Below the pieces are notes generated by a model. It saw only the letters and a program-made list of their open reading frames with translations. It ran no database searches and had not been told where the DNA came from. From Atopobiaceae bacterium (lineage in GTDB: Bacteria > Actinomycetota > Coriobacteriia > Coriobacteriales > Atopobiaceae): a stretch of DNA of 64,000 nt. Numbering within the stretch: the first letter of the stretch is position 1; each line of letters starts with the position of its first letter. The stretch spans positions 1-64,000 of the forward strand of contig CADFJN010000003.1 in assembly GCA_902834555.1 (NCBI GenBank), written 5' to 3'. Of the stretch, positions 7,289-16,242 are shown in pieces. Made by a program: the position numbers and the translations under genes.

Positions 7289-8489
7289 CAAACTCAATGG
7301 CATGGCCCTCGATTGCCTGGCGCGGCTCCAAGTACTCCTTTGCCATGAATTGGCGCATGTACTCGATGCCGGGCTTCCAATCGAGGAGCGCCCAAATGAG
7401 GAGCTGCCGCTTGGCGCAGACGGCGGGGGAGGCGAAGGCCTTCCGGCACATGGAGAAGTCTTGGTCCGTGAAGCGCTCGGCGGCACTCATGACCTGTTGC
7501 ATAAGGGTGTCGAGGCCATGGTTGGCGAACAGGTCTTCCATCGTGGCGTTGACAATAACCAAGCCTCGCGATGCAAGCTCCCGCGTCCGGCGCACGTCGT
7601 CGACGTACTTCTCGCGCACATGGTCCTTCTCGCCGGCAACCTCTTCCTGCAGATGGACGTTGCCCGGATTCTCGGTTGCTGCAATGGCGGCTGCGACAAT
7701 GCGGTCCAGCTCAAGGTGGCCGCCGCCTTCGTAGTTGATGCCAACGGGCGTAGCGGGCACCCGTATGTCCGGGACTCGCGGCTCCTTTGCGTTGCCACGC
7801 GCGTTGCCGTCATGCGCGGTCGACCGCTCGTTGAGGATGAGCGTGCCAATTCCGTATCCCAGGCGCTCGATTGGGAGCGCGGCCATGGCGGCAATGAGCG
7901 ATTCTGTGGGCGACCATGAATTGTCTGATACGTACTTTATGCATTCCCTTGCAGAGTAGAGCCCCGGAATGCCGTGGCATCGCGCGATGAAGTTTTTGAT
8001 TTTCTCGACAGTTGTAAGCGGTGGTATTCCGTAGGTGATGGGGCCAAGCCTCGGACTGTCTGCTTCACGCGAGTATCTTCCGGTGAGCTCGTAGCCGAAA
8101 AGTACCAGCACCTGGGGAATCATCACGGTTGCGAGCTCGACAAACAGGAGCTCGGGCGACGCAACTTGGATTCCGTTGCCAATGTCCAGGAACGCGTCAT
8201 CGGGAAGCCCGGCTGAGTAGATAGTGCACGAGAAGAAACGGGCGCGAACGCGGCTGGAGTCAGACGGTACGGCAACATGCAGCGGTGCGCGTTGGGTTGG
8301 CTGGGGTATGCCCAGCCAGGTAAGGTGGGCGGCCGCTGGAGACCAGCGCTTCCTGCCGTCCGGACGTTGGGGTGAGCGGAGAGGAGCCCTTGCCATGCGG
8401 GATATGGGCCGATTAACCTGCGGAATCTTTCCACATCTGATTGCCCTGAGCGCTCGAAGCGCAGATTGTTTGTTAAGCGACAGCTGCAT
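7281..8489 (-). CDS. hypothetical protein with PD-(D/E)XK-like C-terminal region
   Basis: A 402-residue protein I cannot assign to a named family. The N-terminal part is basic. The middle has SAGLPDDAFLDIGNGIQVASPELLFVELA, and WSPTESLIAAMAALP resembles the SPxE segment of AbiEi-like/DUF559-linked proteins. The C-terminal INYEGGGHLELDR, VREKYVDDVRRTRELASRG and LVIVNATMEDL follow the order of a Vsr/DUF559-type nuclease fold. This is pattern reasoning only. AAGGCGAG precedes the ATG. A -10-like TATACT lies about 40 bases upstream on the minus strand. The gene is divergent from the repeat array. Confidence 0.5.
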   Translation of the reverse strand: MQLSLNKQSALRALRAIRCGKIPQVNRPISRMARAPLRSPQRPDGRKRWSPAAAHLTWLGIPQPTQRAPLHVAVPSDSSRVRARFFSCTIYSAGLPDDAFLDIGNGIQVASPELLFVELATVMIPQVLVLFGYELTGRYSREADSPRLGPITYGIPPLTTVEKIKNFIARCHGIPGLYSARECIKYVSDNSWSPTESLIAAMAALPIERLGYGIGTLILNERSTAHDGNARGNAKEPRVPDIRVPATPVGINYEGGGHLELDRIVAAAIAATENPGNVHLQEEVAGEKDHVREKYVDDVRRTRELASRGLVIVNATMEDLFANHGLDTLMQQVMSAAERFTDQDFSMCRKAFASPAVCAKRQLLIWALLDWKPGIEYMRQFMAKEYLEPRQAIEGHAIEFVL

Positions 8490-8554
8490 GACCCACTCGC
8501 CTTCGACCGATGGTTGGCGAGTAGTATATGAATGCGCTGCTGTCGCGAGGCGCT

Positions 8555-8571
8555 AATATTCAGTGAATATT
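8555..8571. promoter_or_regulatory. AT-rich near-perfect palindrome
   Basis: AATATTCAGTGAATATT is symmetric except at the centre. It lies 66 bases upstream of the minus-strand gene that starts at 8489, where an operator would be expected. It is far more AT-rich than its surroundings. Confidence 0.4.
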
Positions 8572-8870
8572 ATTTTTAAACTATGCATTGTCATCCTCTG
8601 TCACTTTGGGTTACGTGATAGGGACTTTTTCGAGCTCGTTTGCATTCACGGGGGGGCAGCAAGACCTGGTTTTCTCCCCTTTGTCAGCAGCCAGATTGTG
8701 CTGCTGCATGGTGCATGCAGCTTGCTGACAAGGACCTTTCAAGGTTCTGACCAAAATCTGTCATAAATTCTGGGTTTTCCTCGCGTGCGGAAATGAATAG
8801 AAAAGTTCTGGCTTGCCCCGCGCCCAGGTCCACTATGCCCTCCATGCACCCCAGCCCCTATGGCACCAGC

Positions 8871-9364
8871 GTTGTTACCGGCTCGGCTTGGGATCTGATT
8901 GTTTTCCCAGGTAAGGTTTGATGGAAACTGCAAGCCGGTAACAACACCCGCTGCCCAATTGCCGTTGTTACCGGCCCGTTTGAGATTGCGCGTGCCAACT
9001 GGACAAATGCGCGAGCCTCATGACTGGCCGGTAACAACAGCCTTGCTGACTGCAGGTATCTCGCCCGCTTGTTACCGGCACAATTAACTTGGCAGCTGCC
9101 AACTGGGGATATGCTCGAATTGCCCGCCGGGCCGGTAACAAGGGCCCGTCGCTCGTCTGGCTATCATCTGGCAATCGAGCCCGTTGTTACCGGCTCGTTG
9201 TGTGAGTGCTGTTGTTATCTGGGGCAATTCTCAAGTGTGACGATGGCCCGGTAACAAGAGCTGCGTGCCTATCTGCGCGCCCATTGGTGTTGTTACCGGT
9301 CTGTTGGGAGGTGGCATCCATCAACTGGGCAAATGTCTGAGTAACGCGACACGCCGGTAACAAC
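8871..9364. repeat. array of five 75-bp inverted-repeat elements
   Basis: Copies lie at 8871-8945, 8964-9038, 9068-9142, 9183-9258 and 9289-9364. Each starts GTTGTTACCGG or CTTGTTACCGG and ends CCGGTAACAAC or CCGGTAACAAG, and is 75-76 bp long. The spacers between them are unrelated and are 18, 29, 40 and 30 bp. Three copies share a central AACTGGRNANATG-like core (around 8998, 9100 and 9332). The first copy carries a related core in the opposite orientation. The copies are therefore mobile or orientable units rather than a simple tandem repeat. Confidence 0.8.
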
Positions 9365-9427
9365 GCAGTGTCCTAGGAACAGCGTAGCGCTCTTAGTGCC
9401 GGGACCTTTGGCTGTTCCAACGTCGGT

Positions 9428-9474
9428 GCTCCACAATGAGACAAAGGGACTGTCCCTTTGTCTCATTGTGGAGC
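9428..9474. repeat. perfect 47-bp palindrome (GAGACAAAGGGAC family, copy 2)
   Basis: Arms of 23 bp (9428-9450 and 9452-9474) are exact reverse complements around a single T at 9451. The core GAGACAAAGGGAC is shared with the inverted repeat at 4789-4819. It lies between the 75-bp array and the TetR gene. Confidence 0.85.
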
Positions 9475-9509
9475 GCGTGTGACACTTGGGCAGCGGTAGA
9501 CTTGCCGAG

Positions 9510-9575
9510 AAATAACTACTCACACTGTGCAATACTTCACAAGGCGTGAAATAGTACTCACTGTGTGAAGAAATG
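9510..9575. promoter_or_regulatory. candidate TetR operator and promoter
   Basis: TTCACaaggcGTGAA (9536-9550) is a palindrome. Related words CTCACACTGTG and CTCACTGTGTGA flank it on either side. TetR regulators commonly bind such dyads over their own promoter, so autoregulation of the TetR-activase operon is likely. The exact -35 and -10 are not clear. Confidence 0.5.
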
Positions 9576-9586
9576 GGGGCCAGGGC

Positions 9587-10345
9587 TTGAGCCAAACCGT
9601 CAGCGACGTTTCGCCGGCCGCACGCAGCGTCCAGCGCGCCGCACGCGAAGTCCAACCGGCCGCGAGCGATGTCCCGCAGGTCACGGACCGTCGCACGCGT
9701 CGCACGCGCCTCGCGCTCCGGGACGCGCTCGCGGAGGAGATATCCGCCACGGGCGACCTCTCTCGTGTCACGGTGACCGCTGTGACCAGCCGCGCGGGCG
9801 TCACGCGTCGCACGTTCTACTCGCACTACAAGGACATCCCGGACCTTGTGAACTGCATCGAGAAGGAAACGGTCGCGGAGCTCCGTCCGCTGGTGGCGCA
9901 ACTTGCCAGCGTGCATCTCGACCAGCTCGCGGATGCCATAAACCACCAGGAGCCCTGCCCCGGCTCGCAGGAGGTGCTCTCCTACTTCAAGGAGCGTGGC
10001 TCGTACCTGCGCCCGCTTCTGGGGGAGGGCGGAGACCCGGCCTTCTCGCAGCGCATTCGCTCCATGGTCCACGAGGTCGTGGCCGGCCGCGCGCTCGACG
10101 GCATCGACCTGCGCGCCTTGGGCGCCTTCTTTGACTACTACCTCACCTTTGCGATATCTGCCGAGGTCGGCGTGCTTCTCCGCTGGCTCGAGGGCGGCAT
10201 GCGCGAGAGCGTCCGCACCATGGCACGCATCATGACCGCCCTCATGTTCGTGCGCCCCGGCGACCTGTACGACAGCCCTATAGAGCTCGACCTGCCCAGC
10301 TTTGCGCTGGCAGTCATGCTTCCCGACGAGGAGGACAACAACTGA
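9587..10345 (+). CDS. TetR/AcrR family transcriptional regulator
   Basis: A 252-residue protein starting at TTG. Residues 1-35 are an unusual Ala/Val-rich tail with repeated Ala-Ala motifs. The DNA-binding helix-turn-helix is LSRVTVTAVTSRAGVTRRTFYSHYKDIPDLV at about 59-88. The C-terminal helices form the ligand or dimer domain. The TGA stop overlaps the ATG of the next gene by one base, so the two are co-translated. The regulator probably controls the activase and itself through the dyads upstream. A downstream start that removes the tail cannot be excluded. Confidence 0.85.
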   Translation: MSQTVSDVSPAARSVQRAAREVQPAASDVPQVTDRRTRRTRLALRDALAEEISATGDLSRVTVTAVTSRAGVTRRTFYSHYKDIPDLVNCIEKETVAELRPLVAQLASVHLDQLADAINHQEPCPGSQEVLSYFKERGSYLRPLLGEGGDPAFSQRIRSMVHEVVAGRALDGIDLRALGAFFDYYLTFAISAEVGVLLRWLEGGMRESVRTMARIMTALMFVRPGDLYDSPIELDLPSFALAVMLPDEEDNN

Positions 10346-13300
10346 TGACCGAGAACAACGCAACTGCCGAGCCGCTCGAGCTCACCCAGAACGGCGCGGA
10401 GCTCTACCCTGCAACGCCGCAGGACTTCACCGGCGCCGACCTGCGCCTGGGCATCGACGTGGGCTCGACCACGGTCAAGCTTGCCGTCATCGACGCCTCG
10501 GGGAACCTGGTCTATGCCAACTACGAGCGTCACCACACCGACATCCGCGCCACGGCCAAGGAGCTCTTCGCCCGCGCCCAGCGCGTGGTGGGCAACGTCC
10601 CCATGCGCGTCTCGATCACCGGCTCCGGCGGCATGCTGCTTGCCAAGTGGCTCGACCTGGAGTTTGTCCAGGAGGTCATCGCCTCCAAGCGCGCCGTGGA
10701 GACCCTCATCCCGCAGACCGACGTCGCCATCGAGCTGGGCGGCGAGGACGCCAAGATTATCTACTTTGACAACGGCATCGAGCAGCGCATGAACGGCACC
10801 TGCGCCGGTGGCACGGGCGCGTTCATCGACCAGATGGCGACCCTGCTCAAGACCGACGCCATGGGCCTGAACGAGCTGGCCGAGGGCGCCACGCAGATCC
10901 ACCCCATCGCCAGCCGCTGCGGCGTCTTTGCCAAGTCCGACGTCCAGCCGCTGCTCAACGAGGGCGCCCGCCCCGAGGACGTGGCCGCCTCGATCTTCCA
11001 GGCCGTGGTCACACAGACCGTATCGGGCCTGGCATGCGGCCATCCCATCAAGGGCTACGTGGCGTTTCTCGGCGGCCCCCTCCAGTACCTCTCCGAGCTG
11101 CGCCGTCGCTTCTACATCACGCTCGACCTCGACGAGGAGCACCGCGTGGTTCCCACCAACGCGCACCTCTTCGTGGCAACCGGCGCCGCGCTGGCGGGCG
11201 AGTCCGAGAAGCGCGTGACCTTTGCCGAGGTCATCCGCTCGCTCGAGCAGCTGAAGGACGTCCAGGGCTCCGAGGTCCAGCGCCTGGACCCGCTCTTTGC
11301 CACCGAGGAGGACTACAAGGAGTTCAAGGAGCGTCACAACAAGGAGGTCGTGCCCAAGGGAGACCTGGCCAGCTACCGTGGCCGCGTCTTCATTGGCATC
11401 GACGCTGGCTCCACCACCATGAAGTGCGCCGTGGTGGGCGAGAACGGCGAGCTTCTCTACACCTGGTACGGCAACAACAACGGTGACGTCCTGGGCACCG
11501 CGCGCCACATCATGGACGGCATCTACGACGCCATGCCCGAGGGTTGCACGATTGGCCACGTGACCACCACGGGCTACGGCGAGGGCATCCTCATCGAGGC
11601 CCTGCGCGCGGACTCTGGCGAGATCGAGACCGTCGCCCACCTGCGCGGCGCGAAGGCCTTCGTCCCCGGCGTCGAGTTCATTCTCGACATTGGCGGCCAG
11701 GACATGAAGTGCCTCCAGGTGCGCAATGGCGTCATCGAGCACATCATGCTCAACGAGGCCTGCTCCTCGGGCTGCGGCTCGTTCATCGAGAGCTTTGCCA
11801 AGTCCATGGACATGAGCGTCCAGGACTTTGCAAAGGTCGCCGTGACCGCAAAGGCCCCCGTTGACCTGGGCAGTCGCTGCACCGTCTTCATGAACTCCCG
11901 CGTCAAGCAGGCGCAGAAGGAGGGCGCGACCATCGGCGACGTGGCCGCGGGCCTCTCGTACTCCGTGATCAAGAACGCGCTCTTCAAGGTCATCAAGCTG
12001 CGCGACTTCGACGAGATTGGCAAGTACTGCGTGGTCCAGGGCGGCACCTTCATGAGCGACGCCACCCTGCGCGCCTTCGAGCTGCTCACCGGCCGTAAGG
12101 TCATCCGTCCCGACATCGCCGGCTGCATGGGTGCCTACGGCGCGGCCCTTCTCGCCCGCGACCGTGCGGGTGCCACGGGAACCTCGACAGTCCTCTCGCG
12201 CGAGGACATCGACAACCTCAAGGTCAAGCACACCAACGTCCACTGCGGGCGCTGCGCCAACAACTGCCTGCTCACGATCAACGACTTTGGCGGCGGCCAC
12301 CGCTTCATCACGGGTAACCGCTGCGAGAAGGGCGCGGGCCGTTCGGGCAAGACCAAAAACGACGCCCCCAACCTCTTCGAGTTCAAGAACAAGCTGCTGT
12401 TCGACCGTCCCTGCCTGGACGCAGAGACCGCGCCGCGCGGCACGGTGGGCATCCCGCGCGCGCTCAACATGTACGAGAACTACCCGTTCTGGCACGCGTT
12501 CTTCACCAAGCTGGGCTTCTCGGTGATGATCTCTGACCAGACGTCCTCGAAAACCTACGACGCCGGCATCGAGTCCATGCCCTCCGAGTCCGCGTGCTAT
12601 CCGGCAAAGCTGAGCCACGGCCACATCATGAACCTGCTTGCCAAGGACCCGGACTTCATCTGGATGCCCTGCATCCGCTGGGAGCGCAAGGAGGACGACA
12701 CCGCCACCAACCACTACAACTGCCCCATCGTGATGAGCTACCCGCAGGCGCTGGGGCTCAACGTGGACGAGCTCTCGGACCCCAGCGTGGAATACCTTGC
12801 GCCCTTCGTTCCGTATGACGACAAGCGCGAGCTCAAGCGCCGTCTGTACGAGCTTATCTCGGTCCAGCGCGAGCAGGACGCCGCCAAGGGCAAGGGACGC
12901 TTCCATGGGCAGCACATCACCCGCTCAGAGATCGACGAGGCCGTGAACGTTGCCTGGCAGGCGGACCTCGACTTCAAGAACGCCATGCACCGCGCCGGTG
13001 ACGAGGCCCTGGCCTGGATGGAGGAGCACAACGCCCACGGCATCGTGCTGGCCGGGCGCCCCTATCACAACGACCCCGAGATTAACCACGCCATCCCCGA
13101 GCTGGTGCACTCGTTTGGCTTCGCGGTTCTCACCGAGGACTCGGTGGCGCACAAGATGAGCCCCGAGCGCCCCATCCGCGTGGTTGACCAGTGGATGTTC
13201 CACAGCCGCCTCTACCGCGCCGCTCGCTTTGTGGCCACCCGCAACGACCTCGACCTCATCCAGCTCTTCTCGTTTGGCTGCGGCCTGGACGCCCTCACCA

Positions 13301-15033
13301 CCGACCAGGTCCAGGAGATTCTCGAGGCATCCGGCAAGATCTACACGGTGCTCAAGATCGACCAGGTCTCCAACCTTGGCGCCGCCCGCATCCGCATCCG
13401 CTCGTTGATGGCGGCCCTGAAGGAGCAGCAGGAGCAGCTCGAGGAGAAGACCGCCGAGGGCGAGGCCAAGGAGGTCGAGCCCGTGGGCGTGCACCTTGCC
13501 GACGGATCGCTCGAGCGCGCCCGCAAGACCGACCTCTCGCGCCGCACGCCCGTCTACCGCGAGGCCAAGAGCGCGGCCTTCCAGAAGGTGCGCTACACCA
13601 AGGAGATGCAGGACGCGCACTACACCATCCTCGCGCCGCAGATGAGCCCCGTGCACTTTGAGCTGGCCGAGGCAGTCCTTCGCGACTACGGCTACAACCT
13701 GGTGCTTCTCCCCTCCGTTGACCAGGGTGCCGTGGACGCAGGCCTGAAGTACGTGAACAACGACATCTGCTACCCGTCCATCCTCACGGTGGGCCAGATC
13801 ATGGAGGCCATCGAGAGCGGCAAGTACGACCTCTCGCATACGGCCGTCCTCATCTCGCAGACAGGCGGCGGCTGCCGAGCCACCAACTACATCGCCCTCA
13901 TCCGCAAGGCGCTGCGCGAGAGCGGCCACCCCGACATCCCCGTGATCTCGATCAACATGGCCACGGGCCTGGACGAGGACAACCCCGGCTGGTCCATCAA
14001 GGACCCGGCCCTTCTCACCAAGGCCATCTACATCCTGCTCTACGGCGACCTCATGATGCAGTGCGTCTATCGCACGCGTCCGTACGAGGCCGAGAAGGGC
14101 TCGGTCAACGCGCTGCACGACAAGTACATGGCCCGCATGAAGGCGGCCGTGCACACGCTCAACAAGCGCAGCTTCGAGCAGATTTGCCAGGAGACCATCA
14201 CAGCCTTCGACCAGGTGCCGCTCGTGAACGACCGCTCCAAGCCGCGCGTTGGCGTGGTGGGCGAGATTCTCGTCAAGTTCCACCCCACGGCCAACAACCA
14301 GCTAGTCAAGGTCATCGAGGCCGAGGGCTGCGAGGCCAACGTGCCCGGCCTTGTCGACTTCTTCCTCTTTGGCCTCACGAGCCCCATCAACATGAAGGGC
14401 GAGCTTGGCTCCAAGGCCTCAAAGCGCCTCACGCACATGGCGGGCATCAAGCTCATCGAGGCGGCGCGCAAACCCATGGACCGCATGCTGGCCCAGTCCT
14501 CGCGCTTCGAGCCGTACGAGGACATCTTTGAGCTTGCCGACAAGGCCGAGCAGATTCTGTCGCTCTGCAACACCATGGGCGAGGGCTGGCTGCTCACGGC
14601 CGAGATGGTCGACCTCATCGAGCACGGCACGCCCAACATCGTGTGCGCACAGCCCTTCGCGTGCCTGCCCAACCACGTGGTGGGCAAGTCCGTGATCAAG
14701 CGCCTGCGCCAGATGCATCCCGAGAGCAACATCGTGGCCGTCGACTACGACCCTGGCGCCTCTGAGGTGAACCAGCTCAACCGCATCAAGCTCATGATCA
14801 GCGTGGCCAAGGAGAACTACCGCAAGGACCACTCGCGCGGGTTCCACCTTGAGAACCCCAACGACCCCACGGTGAACGACGCCGTGGCGCCGTACGTGGA
14901 CGAGTCGCGCTACCACCACGATTCCATCGTGAACGAGGGTGGCGTGGGGCACGGCGTGCCGGCGATTCACCTCTCGGACGAGCAGCTCGCCCAGATCGAG
15001 GACGCCAAGCGCCGCGCTGGCGTGACCAAGTAG
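10345..15033 (+). CDS. giant acyl-CoA dehydratase activase-like protein (two ASKHA domains + DUF2229)
   Basis: The protein has 1562 residues. A first BadF/HgdC-type ATPase domain begins LRLGIDVGSTTVK near residue 33, with CAGGTGAF and ASRCGVF. A second begins VFIGIDAGSTTMKCAV near 347, with EACSSGCGSF and GSRCTVF. A cysteine cluster HCGRCANNC lies near 632-640 with NRCEKGAGR after it. The DUF2229 and HgdB-like parts fill the C-terminal half. Activases couple ATP hydrolysis to electron transfer into 2-hydroxyacyl-CoA dehydratases. Fused forms paired with a TetR gene are known in anaerobes, but their substrate is unclear. No dehydratase subunits or CoA-transferase genes are adjacent. Confidence 0.82.
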   Translation: MTENNATAEPLELTQNGAELYPATPQDFTGADLRLGIDVGSTTVKLAVIDASGNLVYANYERHHTDIRATAKELFARAQRVVGNVPMRVSITGSGGMLLAKWLDLEFVQEVIASKRAVETLIPQTDVAIELGGEDAKIIYFDNGIEQRMNGTCAGGTGAFIDQMATLLKTDAMGLNELAEGATQIHPIASRCGVFAKSDVQPLLNEGARPEDVAASIFQAVVTQTVSGLACGHPIKGYVAFLGGPLQYLSELRRRFYITLDLDEEHRVVPTNAHLFVATGAALAGESEKRVTFAEVIRSLEQLKDVQGSEVQRLDPLFATEEDYKEFKERHNKEVVPKGDLASYRGRVFIGIDAGSTTMKCAVVGENGELLYTWYGNNNGDVLGTARHIMDGIYDAMPEGCTIGHVTTTGYGEGILIEALRADSGEIETVAHLRGAKAFVPGVEFILDIGGQDMKCLQVRNGVIEHIMLNEACSSGCGSFIESFAKSMDMSVQDFAKVAVTAKAPVDLGSRCTVFMNSRVKQAQKEGATIGDVAAGLSYSVIKNALFKVIKLRDFDEIGKYCVVQGGTFMSDATLRAFELLTGRKVIRPDIAGCMGAYGAALLARDRAGATGTSTVLSREDIDNLKVKHTNVHCGRCANNCLLTINDFGGGHRFITGNRCEKGAGRSGKTKNDAPNLFEFKNKLLFDRPCLDAETAPRGTVGIPRALNMYENYPFWHAFFTKLGFSVMISDQTSSKTYDAGIESMPSESACYPAKLSHGHIMNLLAKDPDFIWMPCIRWERKEDDTATNHYNCPIVMSYPQALGLNVDELSDPSVEYLAPFVPYDDKRELKRRLYELISVQREQDAAKGKGRFHGQHITRSEIDEAVNVAWQADLDFKNAMHRAGDEALAWMEEHNAHGIVLAGRPYHNDPEINHAIPELVHSFGFAVLTEDSVAHKMSPERPIRVVDQWMFHSRLYRAARFVATRNDLDLIQLFSFGCGLDALTTDQVQEILEASGKIYTVLKIDQVSNLGAARIRIRSLMAALKEQQEQLEEKTAEGEAKEVEPVGVHLADGSLERARKTDLSRRTPVYREAKSAAFQKVRYTKEMQDAHYTILAPQMSPVHFELAEAVLRDYGYNLVLLPSVDQGAVDAGLKYVNNDICYPSILTVGQIMEAIESGKYDLSHTAVLISQTGGGCRATNYIALIRKALRESGHPDIPVISINMATGLDEDNPGWSIKDPALLTKAIYILLYGDLMMQCVYRTRPYEAEKGSVNALHDKYMARMKAAVHTLNKRSFEQICQETITAFDQVPLVNDRSKPRVGVVGEILVKFHPTANNQLVKVIEAEGCEANVPGLVDFFLFGLTSPINMKGELGSKASKRLTHMAGIKLIEAARKPMDRMLAQSSRFEPYEDIFELADKAEQILSLCNTMGEGWLLTAEMVDLIEHGTPNIVCAQPFACLPNHVVGKSVIKRLRQMHPESNIVAVDYDPGASEVNQLNRIKLMISVAKENYRKDHSRGFHLENPNDPTVNDAVAPYVDESRYHHDSIVNEGGVGHGVPAIHLSDEQLAQIEDAKRRAGVTK

Positions 15034-15046
15034 GGGGAGTAGCGTT

Positions 15047-15083
15047 CGCGGGCGGCGGGCATTCCGTCGCCCGCGCTTTTCTT
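15047..15083 (+). terminator. rho-independent terminator
   Basis: CGCGGGCG (15047-15054) pairs with CGCCCGCG (15068-15075), followed by TTTTCTT at 15077-15083. It lies 13 bases after the activase stop and ends the TetR-activase operon. Confidence 0.8.
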
Positions 15084-15109
15084 GCGGGGCGCTTGAGTCT
15101 AACGAGCGG

Positions 15110-15249
15110 CGCCACACAATCGGGCCCGAACCTGTATCCCGCGCAGGTCGATACACATTCGGGCGGCGAATGTGTACCCTCTCGCCACACAATCGGGTCC
15201 GAACCTGTATCCCGCGCAGGTCGATACAAGTTCGCATGCCGAATGTGTA
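15110..15249. repeat. two 67-bp direct repeats with internal dyads
   Basis: Copies at 15110-15176 and 15183-15249, period 73 bp, are nearly identical over the first 40 bases and diverge afterwards. Each carries CCTGtatcccgcgCAGG, and ends ACACAATCG and CGAATGTGT that are inverted with one mismatch. Copy 1 has an extra ACACATTCG/CGAATGTGT hairpin. This resembles a REP-like palindromic unit. The sequence lies between a terminator and a HAD gene. Confidence 0.7.
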
Positions 15250-15335
15250 GCGCTATTCTCGTCCAGCCCCGGCAACGGAATCCCGCGGGAGCGGCATAAT
15301 CGGTGGGGTTCGCAACCGAGAGGAGAAATCACATC

Positions 15336-16172
15336 GTGCTCAAGCTCGTCTTTGTCGATATGGACGATACTTTTCTCACACCCGAGAAGACCATCACGCC
15401 GCTCAACCGAAAGGCGCTCGACCTTGCGTACGAGCGTGGCATCCAGTTTGTGCCGTGCACCGGCCGCAACCACACTGGCCTTCCGGAGGAGTTGGTGCGC
15501 CATCCCAGCGTGCGCTATGCCGTGTGCTGCAACGGGGCAATCGTCCGCGACCTTCGCGAGAACCGCAACCTGCGTGAGGTCACCATGGATCACGCGCTTC
15601 TGCATGACCTTTGGCACCAGATTGAGGGGCTTGAGATAACCTTCGACCTCTTTGCCGACAACGGCGTCTTCACGGCGCGCGACTGCTGGCACATTATCGA
15701 CGAGATGGACATCCCCGAAGGCACGCGGGCGATGCTCAGGAGAGTGCGCGTCCGCTGTAACCAGAGTACGGACGAGATGATCGATTCGGTCCACAGCATC
15801 TATCGCGTGAACATCTTCTATCTCACGGAGCAGGACTGCCTTGCCGTGCGCCGCGCAATAGAGGCGCGGCCCCAGCTCACGCTCGCCTCGTCCTTCTCGT
15901 GCAACCTCGAGACGACCCAAGTTGGTGCCGACAAGGGCGCGGGTCTCGCGTGGCTCTGCGACTACCTGGGCGTCTCGTCCAAAGACGTTATTGCCTTTGG
16001 AGACTCGTCGAACGACATCCCCATGCTTCGGGTGGCTGGCGACGGCGTGGCCATGGCAAACGCCTTCCCCGAGTGCCGAGCGGCAGCCGACCACACAACC
16101 ACAAGCTGCGAGGACTCCGGGGTGGCGCGCTACCTCATGAGGGAGGGAGCGCCCCTCTCCGCAAGGGTGTAG
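15336..16172 (+). CDS. Cof-type HAD-superfamily phosphatase (1)
   Basis: A 278-residue protein from a GTG preceded by GAGAGGAG. Motif I is VDMDDTF at residues 7-13, with the two catalytic aspartates. The C-terminal motif is IAFGDSSNDIPML, with K in ADKGAGLAWL before it. Cof/YbjI-type enzymes are cytoplasmic hydrolases acting on sugar phosphates or flavin phosphates. The substrate is unknown. A GC-rich hairpin (16195-16213) follows, before the peptidase gene. Confidence 0.85.
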   Translation: MLKLVFVDMDDTFLTPEKTITPLNRKALDLAYERGIQFVPCTGRNHTGLPEELVRHPSVRYAVCCNGAIVRDLRENRNLREVTMDHALLHDLWHQIEGLEITFDLFADNGVFTARDCWHIIDEMDIPEGTRAMLRRVRVRCNQSTDEMIDSVHSIYRVNIFYLTEQDCLAVRRAIEARPQLTLASSFSCNLETTQVGADKGAGLAWLCDYLGVSSKDVIAFGDSSNDIPMLRVAGDGVAMANAFPECRAAADHTTTSCEDSGVARYLMREGAPLSARV

Positions 16173-16242
16173 ACTTTCGGCTGGTGAGCAAAACGGCCCG
16201 CACGCGGCGGGCCACCACATGGCAATCCGAAAGGAAGACCGC

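Larger units (their letters stand above)
8490..9586. other. 1.1 kb gene-free, repeat-rich intergenic region
   Basis: No convincing gene is visible on either strand. The contents, left to right, are an AT-rich near-palindrome (8555-8571), a hairpin with TTGTCAGCA/TGCTGACAA arms (8691-8731), a second small hairpin (about 8731-8748), five 75-bp elements (8871-9364), a 47-bp palindrome (9428-9474) and a TetR operator-like region (9510-9586). Confidence 0.7.

Noticed and set aside
8563..8766. 67-codon reading before the repeat array
   Set aside because: It has no ribosome site or family pattern, and it runs through a hairpin region.
8871..9364. Possible CRISPR array
   Set aside because: Only the 11-bp ends are conserved, they are inverted relative to each other within each unit, intervals are uneven and no cas genes are present.
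10138..12915. 925-codon open reading on the minus strand opposite the activase
   Set aside because: It is a high-GC antisense shadow; the translated sequence is low-complexity and the plus-strand protein is clearly conserved.
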